5,314 nucleotides of DNA from Methanosarcinaceae archaeon (GTDB lineage Archaea > Halobacteriota > Methanosarcinia > Methanosarcinales > Methanosarcinaceae): positions 1-5,314 of the forward strand of contig JAFGOO010000001.1 in assembly GCA_016926455.1 (NCBI GenBank), given 5' to 3'. The position numbers and the translations under genes were made by a program. A model generated the notes under the pieces. The model did not search any database and was not told the origin of the DNA. It was given only the letters and a program-made list of their open reading frames with translations. Below are positions 1 to 5,227 of the stretch, piece by piece (the first letter of the stretch is position 1; each line of letters starts with the position of its first letter).

Positions 1-134
1 ATTGCGGACACGTTGAACATGCAGACGTTAATGCAGCTTTCAATATTGCATTATCTCCAAACATAGTTCGATTCAGTACAGAAACTGATGTGCTGAAAGG
101 GAACAATGATGTCCCTAAAGTGGCAATGGTTTGA
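1..134 (+). CDS. tnpB: TnpB (IS200/IS605-family OrfB), C-terminal fragment cut by window edge
   Basis: Only the last 43 codons are present; the frame starts with the TGC at position 3 and ends at the TGA at 132-134. The peptide opens with CGHVEHADVNAAFNIA. This is the second knuckle of the OrfB zinc ribbon (the CxxC partner of a lost first knuckle) followed by the DxNAAxNIA motif, whose Asp is the third RuvC catalytic acid in TnpB. A low-complexity tail of about 27 residues follows, as is usual in this family. TnpB proteins are RNA-guided DNA nucleases carried by IS200/IS605 transposons and are ancestors of Cas12. Whether the full gene, or an accompanying tnpA, is intact cannot be seen. The family assignment from this motif is firm even on so short a piece. 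The downstream hairpins and right end (to about 183) agree with it. Confidence 0.85.
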   Translation, partial: CGHVEHADVNAAFNIALSPNIVRFSTETDVLKGNNDVPKVAMV

Positions 135-182
135 AAGCAGCTAACCATAGAACCCCACGAAATTTAGTCGTGGGAGTATGTT
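98..182 (+). ncRNA. Putative TnpB guide (omega/re) RNA, 3' scaffold part
   Basis: Three successive inverted repeats overlap the tnpB 3' end and its trailer. Stem 1 is 98-105 with 110-116 (AGGGA-CA / TGTCCCT, one bulged A at 103, loop ATGA). Stem 2 is 126-131 with 143-148 (ATGGTT / AACCAT), spanning the tnpB stop codon. Stem 3 is 154-160 with 168-174 (CCCACGA / TCGTGGG, 7-nt loop). In IS200/IS605 elements the guide RNA is known to come from the 3' end of tnpB through the right end, with the guide being host sequence immediately past the element. By that rule the guide here would begin near 183. The stems are read directly from the sequence; the RNA itself, its 5' end and its processing are inferred. 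The 5' boundary given is only the first visible stem and may lie further upstream. Confidence 0.5.
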
Positions 183-211
183 AGATTTTATACTTTAGCA
201 TATATAATCTT

Positions 212-385
212 CTATTCAAAATTACTGTTAATCACCTTTTGAGTAAGAAGACCACCATTTTCAAACGGTAGATGAATTATTTCAAATTTATGTACTAAAA
301 TTGATCTCACATCAAAGCAAATATAACATTGTTGCCCGTTAGGCTCGTTAGGTCTTGTAACGAATACCATTTTATACCAGTACAT
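212..385 (-). CDS. Small hypothetical ORF (57 aa), possibly the 3' half of a frameshifted gene
   Basis: On the minus strand an ATG at 385-383 opens a 57-codon frame ending in TAG at 214-212. The peptide contains VFVTRPNEPNGQQCYICFD near residues 7-25 and IIHLPFENGG near 36-45. It has a natural, non-repetitive composition with alternating hydrophobic residues, suggesting a small beta-rich domain. I do not recognise the family. There is no Shine-Dalgarno match before the ATG, which weakens the case for that start. Another minus-strand frame (510 to 307) overlaps it and would join it near the T-run at 370-373 (AAAA on the coding strand) if one A were added. This would give a protein of about 100 residues beginning at a TTG at 510-508. 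The whole may therefore be a decayed or frameshifted gene next to the transposon end. It could also be chance. Confidence 0.3.
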   Translation of the reverse strand: MYWYKMVFVTRPNEPNGQQCYICFDVRSILVHKFEIIHLPFENGGLLTQKVINSNFE

Positions 386-487
386 TTAATGCCGATTGAG
401 TTAGAAATTAAATGCAGTCTGGCAGGAACTTCCCGATTTAAAACCTGTGGAGAAAACAGAGTGTTTTCTTTGAAGCAGTAAGCCAGC

Positions 488-497
488 CTATTTATAG
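488..497 (+). promoter_or_regulatory. Candidate TATA box for the DUF99 gene
   Basis: CTATTTATAG is an AT-rich box similar to the archaeal TTTATATA consensus. It would put transcription start near 519 and leave a leader of about 29 nt before the ATG at 548. The box is almost palindromic, so it could also act on the minus strand toward the 212-510 region, where it reads CTATAAATAG. No good Shine-Dalgarno sequence sits between the box and the start codon. The assignment rests on position and base composition alone. Confidence 0.35.
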
Positions 498-547
498 GGT
501 TGTAGTTCAATTAGCTCCCATCAGAGTATAATACATGAAAGTTTAAC

Positions 548-1138
548 ATGAAGTCCAGGTTCCATATCAAACAGGAAATAAGGGTGCTTGGGATAGACGA
601 TTCGGCACTCATCAGTGATACCATTATGATAGTGGGTGCTTTCTTCCGTGGCGGCGACTGGCTCGATGGAGTTATGCGCTCAGAGATTACGCGTGATGGT
701 ATGGATGGGACAGATGTTATTATACATATGGTGAAAGCCAGCAAACATTACGGACAGATACGCGTGATAATGCTCGATGGCATAACATACGGTGGTTTTA
801 ACCCAATTGATATTGTACGCCTTAATGAAGAAACAGGTATCCCTGTTATCGTGGTGATGCGTTCCTGTCCGGATTTTGAAAAGATTGAGGCTGCAGTTAA
901 GCACCTCTCGCAACCAGAGGAGAGGCTAAGAATAATATACCGGGCAGGAAGGATTATAAAAGTTGTTACGAAAGATGCTTCAAATCCGGTTTACATCCAG
1001 TGGGCCGGGATCGACAAGAACGATGCAAGAAAGATCGTAAAACTAACCGCTACAAGAAGCAATGTTCCGGAGTCCATAAGGGTTGCTCACCTGATTGCGA
1101 CAGGCATTATTTGTGGTGAATCGAGAGGGAAAGTGTAA
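548..1138 (+). CDS. DUF99 family protein (UPF0215; endonuclease V-like)
   Basis: This 196-residue protein has the hallmarks of the archaeal DUF99 family: the start MKSRFHIKQEIRVLGIDDS, an acidic GIDDS turn at residues 15-19, MLDGITYGGFN at 75-85 with Asp77, a VIVVMR strand at 100-105, and the C-terminal block PESIRVAHLIATGI at 174-187. Its length is normal for the family. From memory, DUF99 belongs to the RNase H-like/endonuclease V-related fold, and its Pfam entry has been renamed endonuclease dU, which suggests cleavage at deaminated bases. The aspartates in GIDDS and LDG would be the candidate metal ligands. Substrate and function in this organism are unproven. The ATG at 548 is chosen because the conserved MKSRFHIK start follows it directly; no ribosome binding site is visible. 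The gene stands alone on its strand and converges with glmM, 26 bp apart. The protein is cytoplasmic, with no signal peptide or membrane segment. Confidence 0.88.
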   Translation: MKSRFHIKQEIRVLGIDDSALISDTIMIVGAFFRGGDWLDGVMRSEITRDGMDGTDVIIHMVKASKHYGQIRVIMLDGITYGGFNPIDIVRLNEETGIPVIVVMRSCPDFEKIEAAVKHLSQPEERLRIIYRAGRIIKVVTKDASNPVYIQWAGIDKNDARKIVKLTATRSNVPESIRVAHLIATGIICGESRGKV

Positions 1139-1164
1139 TCCTGTCCATTGACTTGGCAAATATA

Positions 1165-2508
1165 TTACCTGCACGTCTCAACCAGCTTCAGACCTCTAGA
1201 CATAAGTTCTTCAGCCCGGCTCTTTATTTTTGATTCTGCAAATATCCTTATAATCGGCTCAGTTCCCGATGGGCGGATTAAGACCCAACCCTCATCGTAC
1301 CAAACTTTTACGCCGTCTATTGTGTCCACTTCAACACCCTTTTCCAAAAAAACGTTTGCTTTTACGCATTCCATGGTAGAAATCAGGTCATCACAGCGAA
1401 CTTTCATCTTGGCATTGAAGTACACCGGAACGTTTTTTGTGAGGTCTGAAAGGGTAGTACCAACTGCCATTACCTCCAGAAGTTTTGCACATGCCATGGC
1501 TCCGTCACGACAGTACTGGTGTTCTGGGAAGATTAGACCGCCGTTTCCTTCTCCTCCAAACACTGCACCTGTTTCTATCATCTTCCGTGCAACGTTGATG
1601 GAACCCACCGCCGTCCATATAAGTTCCACTCCTGCCTCAGCTGCCACATCCACCATGCGAAGGGATGTGCTTATAGGCGTTACAATAACCCCTTTCCTGC
1701 GGGAGAGTATATACTTCGCTATCATTGCAAGCAGCACTTCCTCGTCAATGAAGTCTCCTTTCTCATCAACAAACACGGCACGGTCTGCATCACCATCCTG
1801 CGCGATACCCATATCTGCACCACTGCTGCGGACAATGTTCACAAGTTCTGTCAGTACGTCCGGTGTCGGCTCAGGATTTCTCCATGGGAACGTCCCGTCG
1901 GTTTGTGCATTGATGGTTATGACCTTGCATCCGAGTCTTTGAAGCAAAAAAGGCAGTGTAACTGAACCTGCACCGCAGCCTGTATCCACAACCACCTTGA
2001 ATTGTTTCCTGCGAATACTTTCTGAATCCACTGCATTGATTATACCCTGAATATAATATTCATTCACACTGTTGTCTGTCCGCAGGTCTCCAGTCCTATC
2101 CCAAGTTGCAGAAGCGAACTTTCTGGAATAATATATTTTTTCCACCTCGCTCTCTCCTGTGCGTGAGAACTCAGTTCCGTCACCTGCTATTAATTTGAGC
2201 CCGTTATATTCTCTCGGATTATGGGATGCCGTTATCATTATACCGGAATCTGCGTGGTCCCGCACATAATACTGGACCGCAGGTACCGGTGCAATCCCAA
2301 CATCAATGATCGTGAGTCCCGCTGAAAGTGCACCTGCGATTGCTGCGGATTTTAGCATATCCCCCGAAAGTCGAGTATCACGCCCGATTGCAATCGTTCC
2401 TTTTGAACCCATAAAAGTGCCAAGACTTTTTGCAACATCGATCGCAAGTTCAGGAGTGATGTATTCGTTTGCAATTCCCCGTACCCCATTTGTTCCAAAC
2501 AATGCCAT
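1165..2508 (-). CDS. glmM: Phosphoglucosamine mutase (archaeal GlmM / phosphomannomutase family)
   Basis: This 447-residue alpha-D-phosphohexomutase is full length and has all four active-site loops. TASHNP at 93-98 carries the phosphoserine, Ser95. DGDADR at 238-243 is the Mg-binding loop. GEGNGG at 319-324 is the sugar-specificity loop, with Glu320. RPSGTEP at 412-418 is the phosphate-binding loop. The N-terminus, MALFGTNGVRGIAN, is the usual family start. The enzyme interconverts glucosamine-6-phosphate and glucosamine-1-phosphate for UDP-GlcNAc, which feeds archaeal surface glycans and N-glycosylation. The GEGNGG loop (rather than GEMSGH of phosphomannomutases) favours the GlmM assignment, though archaeal members can act on several hexose phosphates. 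The start is supported by GGTGA 6 nt upstream. The gene diverges from the larE operon across 193 bp and ends convergent with the DUF99 gene. No frameshift or missing catalytic residue is seen. Confidence 0.93.
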   Translation of the reverse strand: MALFGTNGVRGIANEYITPELAIDVAKSLGTFMGSKGTIAIGRDTRLSGDMLKSAAIAGALSAGLTIIDVGIAPVPAVQYYVRDHADSGIMITASHNPREYNGLKLIAGDGTEFSRTGESEVEKIYYSRKFASATWDRTGDLRTDNSVNEYYIQGIINAVDSESIRRKQFKVVVDTGCGAGSVTLPFLLQRLGCKVITINAQTDGTFPWRNPEPTPDVLTELVNIVRSSGADMGIAQDGDADRAVFVDEKGDFIDEEVLLAMIAKYILSRRKGVIVTPISTSLRMVDVAAEAGVELIWTAVGSINVARKMIETGAVFGGEGNGGLIFPEHQYCRDGAMACAKLLEVMAVGTTLSDLTKNVPVYFNAKMKVRCDDLISTMECVKANVFLEKGVEVDTIDGVKVWYDEGWVLIRPSGTEPIIRIFAESKIKSRAEELMSRGLKLVETCR

Positions 2509-2514
2509 CTTATT

Positions 2515-2519
2515 TCACC
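2515..2519 (-). promoter_or_regulatory. Ribosome binding site of glmM
   Basis: On the minus strand GGTGA lies 6 nt before the ATG at 2508-2506. It matches the archaeal anti-Shine-Dalgarno core (16S 3' end UCACCUCC) and fixes the start codon, in agreement with the conserved N-terminus. Confidence 0.75.
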
Positions 2520-2539
2520 GATTTCTCTTTTCTTTCTTT

Positions 2540-2549
2540 AATTATATCA
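2540..2549 (-). promoter_or_regulatory. Candidate TATA box of glmM
   Basis: Read on the minus strand this is GATATAATTA, followed by the purine-rich stretch AAGAAAGAAAAGAGAAAT that leads to the ribosome binding site. The implied transcription start is close to 2519, which would put the GGTGA at the very 5' end of the message. That tight fit makes the call tentative; an alternative box further upstream (about 2663-2670, minus strand) would give a leader of more than 120 nt. Confidence 0.3.
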
Positions 2550-2662
2550 TTAATCTGTTTTAGATTTTGCGGAAAGGACTTGTTACAGAAGGTGCTAGCA
2601 GGTATTTAACCATGCTTACCCAAAATTTCTTTTTGGTTCACATGTATATCACACTGTAAGGT

Positions 2663-2670
2663 AGATATAA
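2663..2670 (+). promoter_or_regulatory. Candidate TATA box of the larE operon
   Basis: AGATATAA lies about 35 bp before the larE ATG, so transcription would start near 2693-2696, leaving a leader of under 10 nt. No Shine-Dalgarno sequence precedes the ATG (the upstream bases are AATCACAGAAA), which fits a leaderless or nearly leaderless message. An 11-bp palindrome, GATATCATATC (2678-2688), falls between the box and the predicted start. It is where a repressor would act, but it is short and AT-rich. Confidence 0.4.
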
Positions 2671-2701
2671 CATCCCCGATATCATATCTAATCACAGAAA
2701 A

Positions 2702-3502
2702 ATGCTATCTGATAAAATCGAACAAATCAAAGAAGCTATTGCAAAGAAAGAAAGTGCATTGGTCGCATTTTCTGGAGGCGTGGACAGTGCTGTACTTGCG
2801 TCACTCGCTTATGAGGTGCTAGACAGGCGTGCTCTGGCAATGACAGCTGAATTTATCTCTCTTTCGGGGCATGAACTCAAAGATGCAATACGCACAGCCG
2901 GTGAGGTTGGAATTCCTCATAGGATTGTGCCTTTTAATGTAATGGCTGAACCGTGCTTTGCAGAAAACACTCCTCAAAGGTGTTACTACTGCAAAAAAGG
3001 ACTTATTCGCACACTAGCTAAATTTGCGGATGAGGAAGTATTAAATGTGATACTCGAAGGCACCAACGCCTCGGAAATACAGGGGTACCGCCCCGGCTGG
3101 CAGGCAATACGCGAGGCAGGCAATCGGGTCTTTACCCCCTTTGTGGAATTCGGGATCACCAAGGAAGAAGTGCGTGAGATTGCGCAAGCTCTTGGTTTAT
3201 CAGTTTCGGATAGGCCATCGATGACCTGCCTTTCCACAAGGTTCCCTTATGGTCAGCCAATAACAGTAGATGGAATTGAACGGATCGAAAAGGCGGAAGA
3301 GTACTTTACATCAATGGGATTTAACCAGTTTCGTGTGCGTGACCATGACAACATTGCACGCATTGAAGTAATGCTTTCTGAGTTTGATAGGATGTTACAG
3401 GAACATGAAAGAATTGTGTCATTTCTTAAAAAACTCGGTTTCAATTACGTAACACTGGACATGGAAGGATTCAGAAGTGGAAGCATGGATGAGGTGCTAT
3501 GA
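2702..3502 (+). CDS. larE: LarE-type ATP-dependent sulfur transferase (PP-loop)
   Basis: This 266-residue protein has the N-type ATP pyrophosphatase PP-loop SGGVDS at 24-29, then ILEGTNASEIQGYRPG at 117-132 and PSMTCLSTRFPYG at 172-184. It ends with the GFRSGSMDEVL tail typical of LarE. Length is close to the usual 270. LarE adenylates the pyridinium biscarboxylic acid mononucleotide and inserts sulfur during synthesis of the nickel-pincer cofactor first found in lactate racemase. Cys176 aligns by motif with the cysteine that Lactobacillus LarE sacrifices. Here there is also a CYYC pair (Cys94, Cys97), so three cysteines could hold an iron-sulfur cluster and make the enzyme catalytic instead of sacrificial (inferred). 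No larA, larB or larC is in view. The gene heads a three-gene operon with a GNAT and a DUF531 protein, and its stop overlaps the next start. A related PP-loop thiolase acting on another substrate cannot be excluded. Confidence 0.88.
   Translation: MLSDKIEQIKEAIAKKESALVAFSGGVDSAVLASLAYEVLDRRALAMTAEFISLSGHELKDAIRTAGEVGIPHRIVPFNVMAEPCFAENTPQRCYYCKKGLIRTLAKFADEEVLNVILEGTNASEIQGYRPGWQAIREAGNRVFTPFVEFGITKEEVREIAQALGLSVSDRPSMTCLSTRFPYGQPITVDGIERIEKAEEYFTSMGFNQFRVRDHDNIARIEVMLSEFDRMLQEHERIVSFLKKLGFNYVTLDMEGFRSGSMDEVL
3491..3496 (+). promoter_or_regulatory. Ribosome binding site of the GNAT gene inside the larE 3' end
   Basis: GAGGTG sits within the last codons of larE, 2 nt before the overlapping ATGA at 3499-3502. 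It is a strong archaeal Shine-Dalgarno match at rather short spacing. It supports the 3499 start and translational coupling of the two genes. Confidence 0.65.
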
Positions 3503-3936
3503 ACATCGGTAGCATCGTCATACGAAGTGCCACAAATGAAGACACGGAATCTGTTAAGAGGTTGCTTTCCACCTATTTTCTTGACATGGACGGGGTTGAA
3601 ATAGAGGATTTTATGGTCGTAGATGTCAATGGCAAAATAGTGGGATGCGCTGGCCTGACATATCGTCCCAATCCAGAACTTCACACAATTGCCATACATA
3701 AGAACTATCAGGGCAAGAATATCGGATCTCTACTGGTCGAATACATTTTAAGCAATATACCAGATGGATGGGACAACCTCTATGTACGGACCACTGCACC
3801 CGGATTTTTTGAAAAGGCAGGCTTTTTGAAAATGTCGGATTTGGAAAAAAGGAATGTATGGGAAGACTGTGCATCCTGTAAGAGGTTTGCTACTTGCAAA
3901 CAAAGTGGCATGCGGTTACTGCTGAAGGGAACTTAA
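3499..3936 (+). CDS. GNAT-family N-acetyltransferase with C-terminal cysteine motif
   Basis: This 145-residue GNAT fold protein starts with the usual VIRSATNEDTESVKRLL strand and helix at 7-23. It has the GKIVGCAGL strand at 45-53, acetyl-CoA motif A (LHTIAIHKNYQGKNIGSLL at 61-79, with the QGKNIG pyrophosphate loop at 71-76), and the motif B region FFEKAGFLKM at 103-112. It therefore transfers an acyl group from acyl-CoA to an unknown amine. The C-terminus has DCASCKRFATC at 123-133, a CxxCx5C set (Cys124, 127, 133) that could bind metal. It resembles small GNATs sometimes annotated as ArgA-like N-acetylglutamate synthases, but the substrate cannot be told from sequence. The start overlaps the larE stop as ATGA with GAGGTG just upstream; DUF531 follows 10 bp downstream. 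The protein is cytoplasmic. Confidence 0.88.
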   Translation: MNIGSIVIRSATNEDTESVKRLLSTYFLDMDGVEIEDFMVVDVNGKIVGCAGLTYRPNPELHTIAIHKNYQGKNIGSLLVEYILSNIPDGWDNLYVRTTAPGFFEKAGFLKMSDLEKRNVWEDCASCKRFATCKQSGMRLLLKGT

Positions 3937-3946
3937 AAAGGGTAAT

Positions 3947-4483
3947 ATGCTAACAATTGGAATCGTGAATACGTATGACAAGATTAAGATTCTCGATGCC
4001 CACTACCGAGCAATCGCAAGAGCTGCACCTATATGTTACGCTTTCGGATTCGATCTTGCACTCTTTGATTTCCCGTTTAAGGTGACACCTAATGAACTGG
4101 TGGATTTTGTCATGGGAAAGACTACGATTGGGGAATCTGGAAGGTATCTCAGGCTCCTGCACGAAAAGGACCAATTTTTTGTATTCGATTTGCCCAAAAA
4201 AGGGTTTCAACCTCAGTTCGGTTCGGTGGTCGTAACCACATCAAAACCAGAGCCAAAGGTTGCAGTTATACCTGATACGATAGTGGATGGGATGTTAAAT
4301 AACAAATCCTACCTTATTCTTATAGGTCTTGGAAGAAAAGGACTGCCAAAGCATCTCTTTTCACTAGCTAAATATCATCTTGATATCACATCTGCAGGCA
4401 TTTCACTGGAAACTTGCACTGCTATCGGGGCAATTCCTGCCCATCTGGCGGGTATCGCAACTGCTAAAAAGGAACGCAGATGA
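3947..4483 (+). CDS. DUF531 family archaeal protein, SPOUT-like C-terminus
   Basis: This 178-residue protein begins MLTIGIVNTYDKIKILDAHY and continues RAIARAAPICYAFGFDL, the N-terminal signature I associate with the archaeal DUF531 family. Its last third reads YLILIGLGRKGLP at 122-134, then ITSAGISLETCTAIGAIPAHL at 147-167. A glycine-rich loop after a strand followed by a SLETCTAIGAI helix resembles the trefoil-knot cofactor site of SPOUT RNA methyltransferases. I recall DUF531 being placed in that superfamily, so an S-adenosylmethionine-dependent RNA methyltransferase is a reasonable guess, not a demonstrated role. The start lies 10 bp after the GNAT stop, with a weak GGGTAA upstream, and the gene is the last of the operon. 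No signal peptide or membrane helix is seen; the C-terminal KKERR could contact nucleic acid. Confidence 0.85.
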   Translation: MLTIGIVNTYDKIKILDAHYRAIARAAPICYAFGFDLALFDFPFKVTPNELVDFVMGKTTIGESGRYLRLLHEKDQFFVFDLPKKGFQPQFGSVVVTTSKPEPKVAVIPDTIVDGMLNNKSYLILIGLGRKGLPKHLFSLAKYHLDITSAGISLETCTAIGAIPAHLAGIATAKKERR

Positions 4484-4528
4484 TTTTGTCTTAAGATTCA
4501 AGTTACATATCGTCTGCAGTAACCAGTT

Positions 4529-5197
4529 TCAGTCTCCAAAGGCAGGGCCGCCTACATCGGCTTTGTTGCTGTATCCTGCTCTTTCCCAGTATCCCCTATA
4601 TGGCTCATCCGTAATTTCAATATCTGTAACCCATTTGGCATATTTGTACCCATACTTGTCCTCGGCCACAAGCTGAAGTGGAAATCCCCTCTCAGGAGGC
4701 AGTGTTATATCATTGATCTTGTATGCAAGGATGATGTTTTTTTCCAGAAGGTAATCCAGTTCAAGGGATGTGGAATAACCATCCGAACTGTAGAAGATTA
4801 CGTTCGTGGCATTTTCTTTAATCCCTGCTTCATCGAAGAGCGTCTTTACGGGCACACCAGTCCATTTAGCAATGAAACTCCAACCTTCAACGCAGTTCAG
4901 CCTGTCAATCTTGGAGACATTCGGATACGCTAACAGCTGATCATACGTGAATTCTACAGGTCTGTCAACCAATCCACTTATACGCAGTCTGTAGGTATAC
5001 TTGTCTATAAATTGTGTACCTTTTATTGCATTGTTACGTTGCTCAGAGATCGATGTGAGTTTTATGCCTTCATACACTGTTGTTTCGCTCTCATTGCCAG
5101 AAGTTTCTTGAATTTTTGGTGTTTCTGGCAAAGTTGCACATCCAGATGCAGCAGACAATAGAAGAAGAAAAATAATAACAATGTTACATCTTTTCAT
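4529..5197 (-). CDS. Secreted molybdopterin-dependent oxidoreductase (sulfite oxidase/YedY type), probable lipoprotein
   Basis: From the ATG at 5197 this is a 222-residue protein. Residues 1-19 form a signal peptide (MKR, then IVIIFLLLLSAA), with Cys20 in an SAASGC lipobox-like site, then a polar linker to about residue 45. The rest is a single oxidoreductase molybdopterin-binding domain: the YRLRISGLVDRPVEFTYDQLL strand region near 69-89, LNCVEGWSF near 100-108 with Cys102 as the likely molybdenum ligand, and RGFPLQLVAEDKYGYKYAKW near 170-189, which contacts the pterin. Members transfer electrons to or from small oxidised or reduced compounds outside the membrane; the substrate is unknown. 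No separate heme or dimerisation domain is present. A longer frame starts at 5242, but its 15 extra codons run across a TATA-like box and a ribosome binding site, so I reject it. The gene ends 45 bp from the convergent DUF531 gene. Confidence 0.87.
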   Translation of the reverse strand: MKRCNIVIIFLLLLSAASGCATLPETPKIQETSGNESETTVYEGIKLTSISEQRNNAIKGTQFIDKYTYRLRISGLVDRPVEFTYDQLLAYPNVSKIDRLNCVEGWSFIAKWTGVPVKTLFDEAGIKENATNVIFYSSDGYSTSLELDYLLEKNIILAYKINDITLPPERGFPLQLVAEDKYGYKYAKWVTDIEITDEPYRGYWERAGYSNKADVGGPAFGD

Positions 5198-5205
5198 TCT
5201 AAAAG

Positions 5206-5212
5206 CACTCCC
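5206..5212 (-). promoter_or_regulatory. Possible ribosome binding site for the oxidoreductase
   Basis: On the minus strand GGGAGTG lies 8 nt before the ATG at 5197. It is an imperfect match to GGAGGTG but well spaced. It supports the internal start over the one at 5242, provided transcription begins upstream of it. Confidence 0.4.
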
Positions 5213-5216
5213 AAGG

Positions 5217-5227
5217 TTTATAAAAAA
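5217..5227 (-). promoter_or_regulatory. Candidate TATA box for the oxidoreductase
   Basis: Read on the minus strand this is TTTTTTATAAA, the best archaeal TATA match in the window. Usual spacing puts transcription start near 5195-5200, at or beside the ATG at 5197, which would make the message leaderless. In that case the GGGAGTG at 5206-5212 would not be transcribed, so only one of the two signals can be used as named. Both exclude the longer frame from 5242. Confidence 0.5.

Larger units (their letters stand above)
1..183 (+). mobile_element. Right end of an IS200/IS605-type element
   Basis: The tnpB 3' end is followed 19 bp later by a perfect 7-bp hairpin (154-160 / 168-174) and then GAGTATGTTA. 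IS200/IS605 elements lack terminal inverted repeats; they end in subterminal imperfect palindromes that the Y1 transposase recognises as single strands, and the boundary lies a few bases past the right-end hairpin. I place the boundary at about 182-183, but the exact base cannot be fixed without an empty site or another copy. The left end, the target motif and any tnpA gene lie outside the window, so the element could be a tnpB-only derivative. Confidence 0.6.
184..547. other. AT-rich spacer between transposon end and the DUF99 gene
   Basis: About 360 bp with no clear gene. It contains the weak minus-strand frame at 212-385, its possible upstream extension to 510 in another frame, and a near-symmetric TATA-like box at 488-497. 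A four-codon frame (ATG AAA GTT TAA) occupies 535-546 and ends 1 bp before the DUF99 start; it is more likely chance than a leader peptide. A short direct repeat of CGTTAGG occurs around 338-353, inside the small ORF. I see no tRNA, CRISPR repeat or strong terminator here. Confidence 0.6.

Noticed and set aside
338..353. CGTTAGG direct repeat considered as a CRISPR or attachment repeat
   Set aside because: Only two 7-bp copies close together; explained by the repeated Pro-Asn codons of the small ORF or by chance.
535..546. Four-codon frame ATG AAA GTT TAA just before the DUF99 start, considered as a regulatory leader peptide
   Set aside because: Too short, no ribosome binding site, and no attenuator-like structure around it.
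511..913. Two minus-strand frames (511-744 and 680-913) antisense to the DUF99 gene
   Set aside because: Both sit against the conserved DUF99 frame and show no family motif or ribosome binding site.
1139..1164. Search for a shared terminator between the convergent DUF99 and glmM genes
   Set aside because: The 26-bp gap has no hairpin and no T-run on either strand.
1148..1942. 264-codon plus-strand frame
   Set aside because: It lies wholly inside glmM on the opposite strand, is very rich in Ser/Thr/Pro as antisense frames are, and has no recognisable motif. GlmM has every expected catalytic loop.
2620..2636. Inverted repeat CCAAAA / TTTTGG in the glmM-larE spacer, considered as a terminator
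   Set aside because: Both flanking genes point away from it, so there is no transcript to terminate; the 6-bp AT-rich stem can occur by chance.
4380..4676. 98-codon plus-strand frame bridging DUF531 and the oxidoreductase
   Set aside because: It overlaps the conserved C-terminus of DUF531 and is antisense to the oxidoreductase; no motif is seen.
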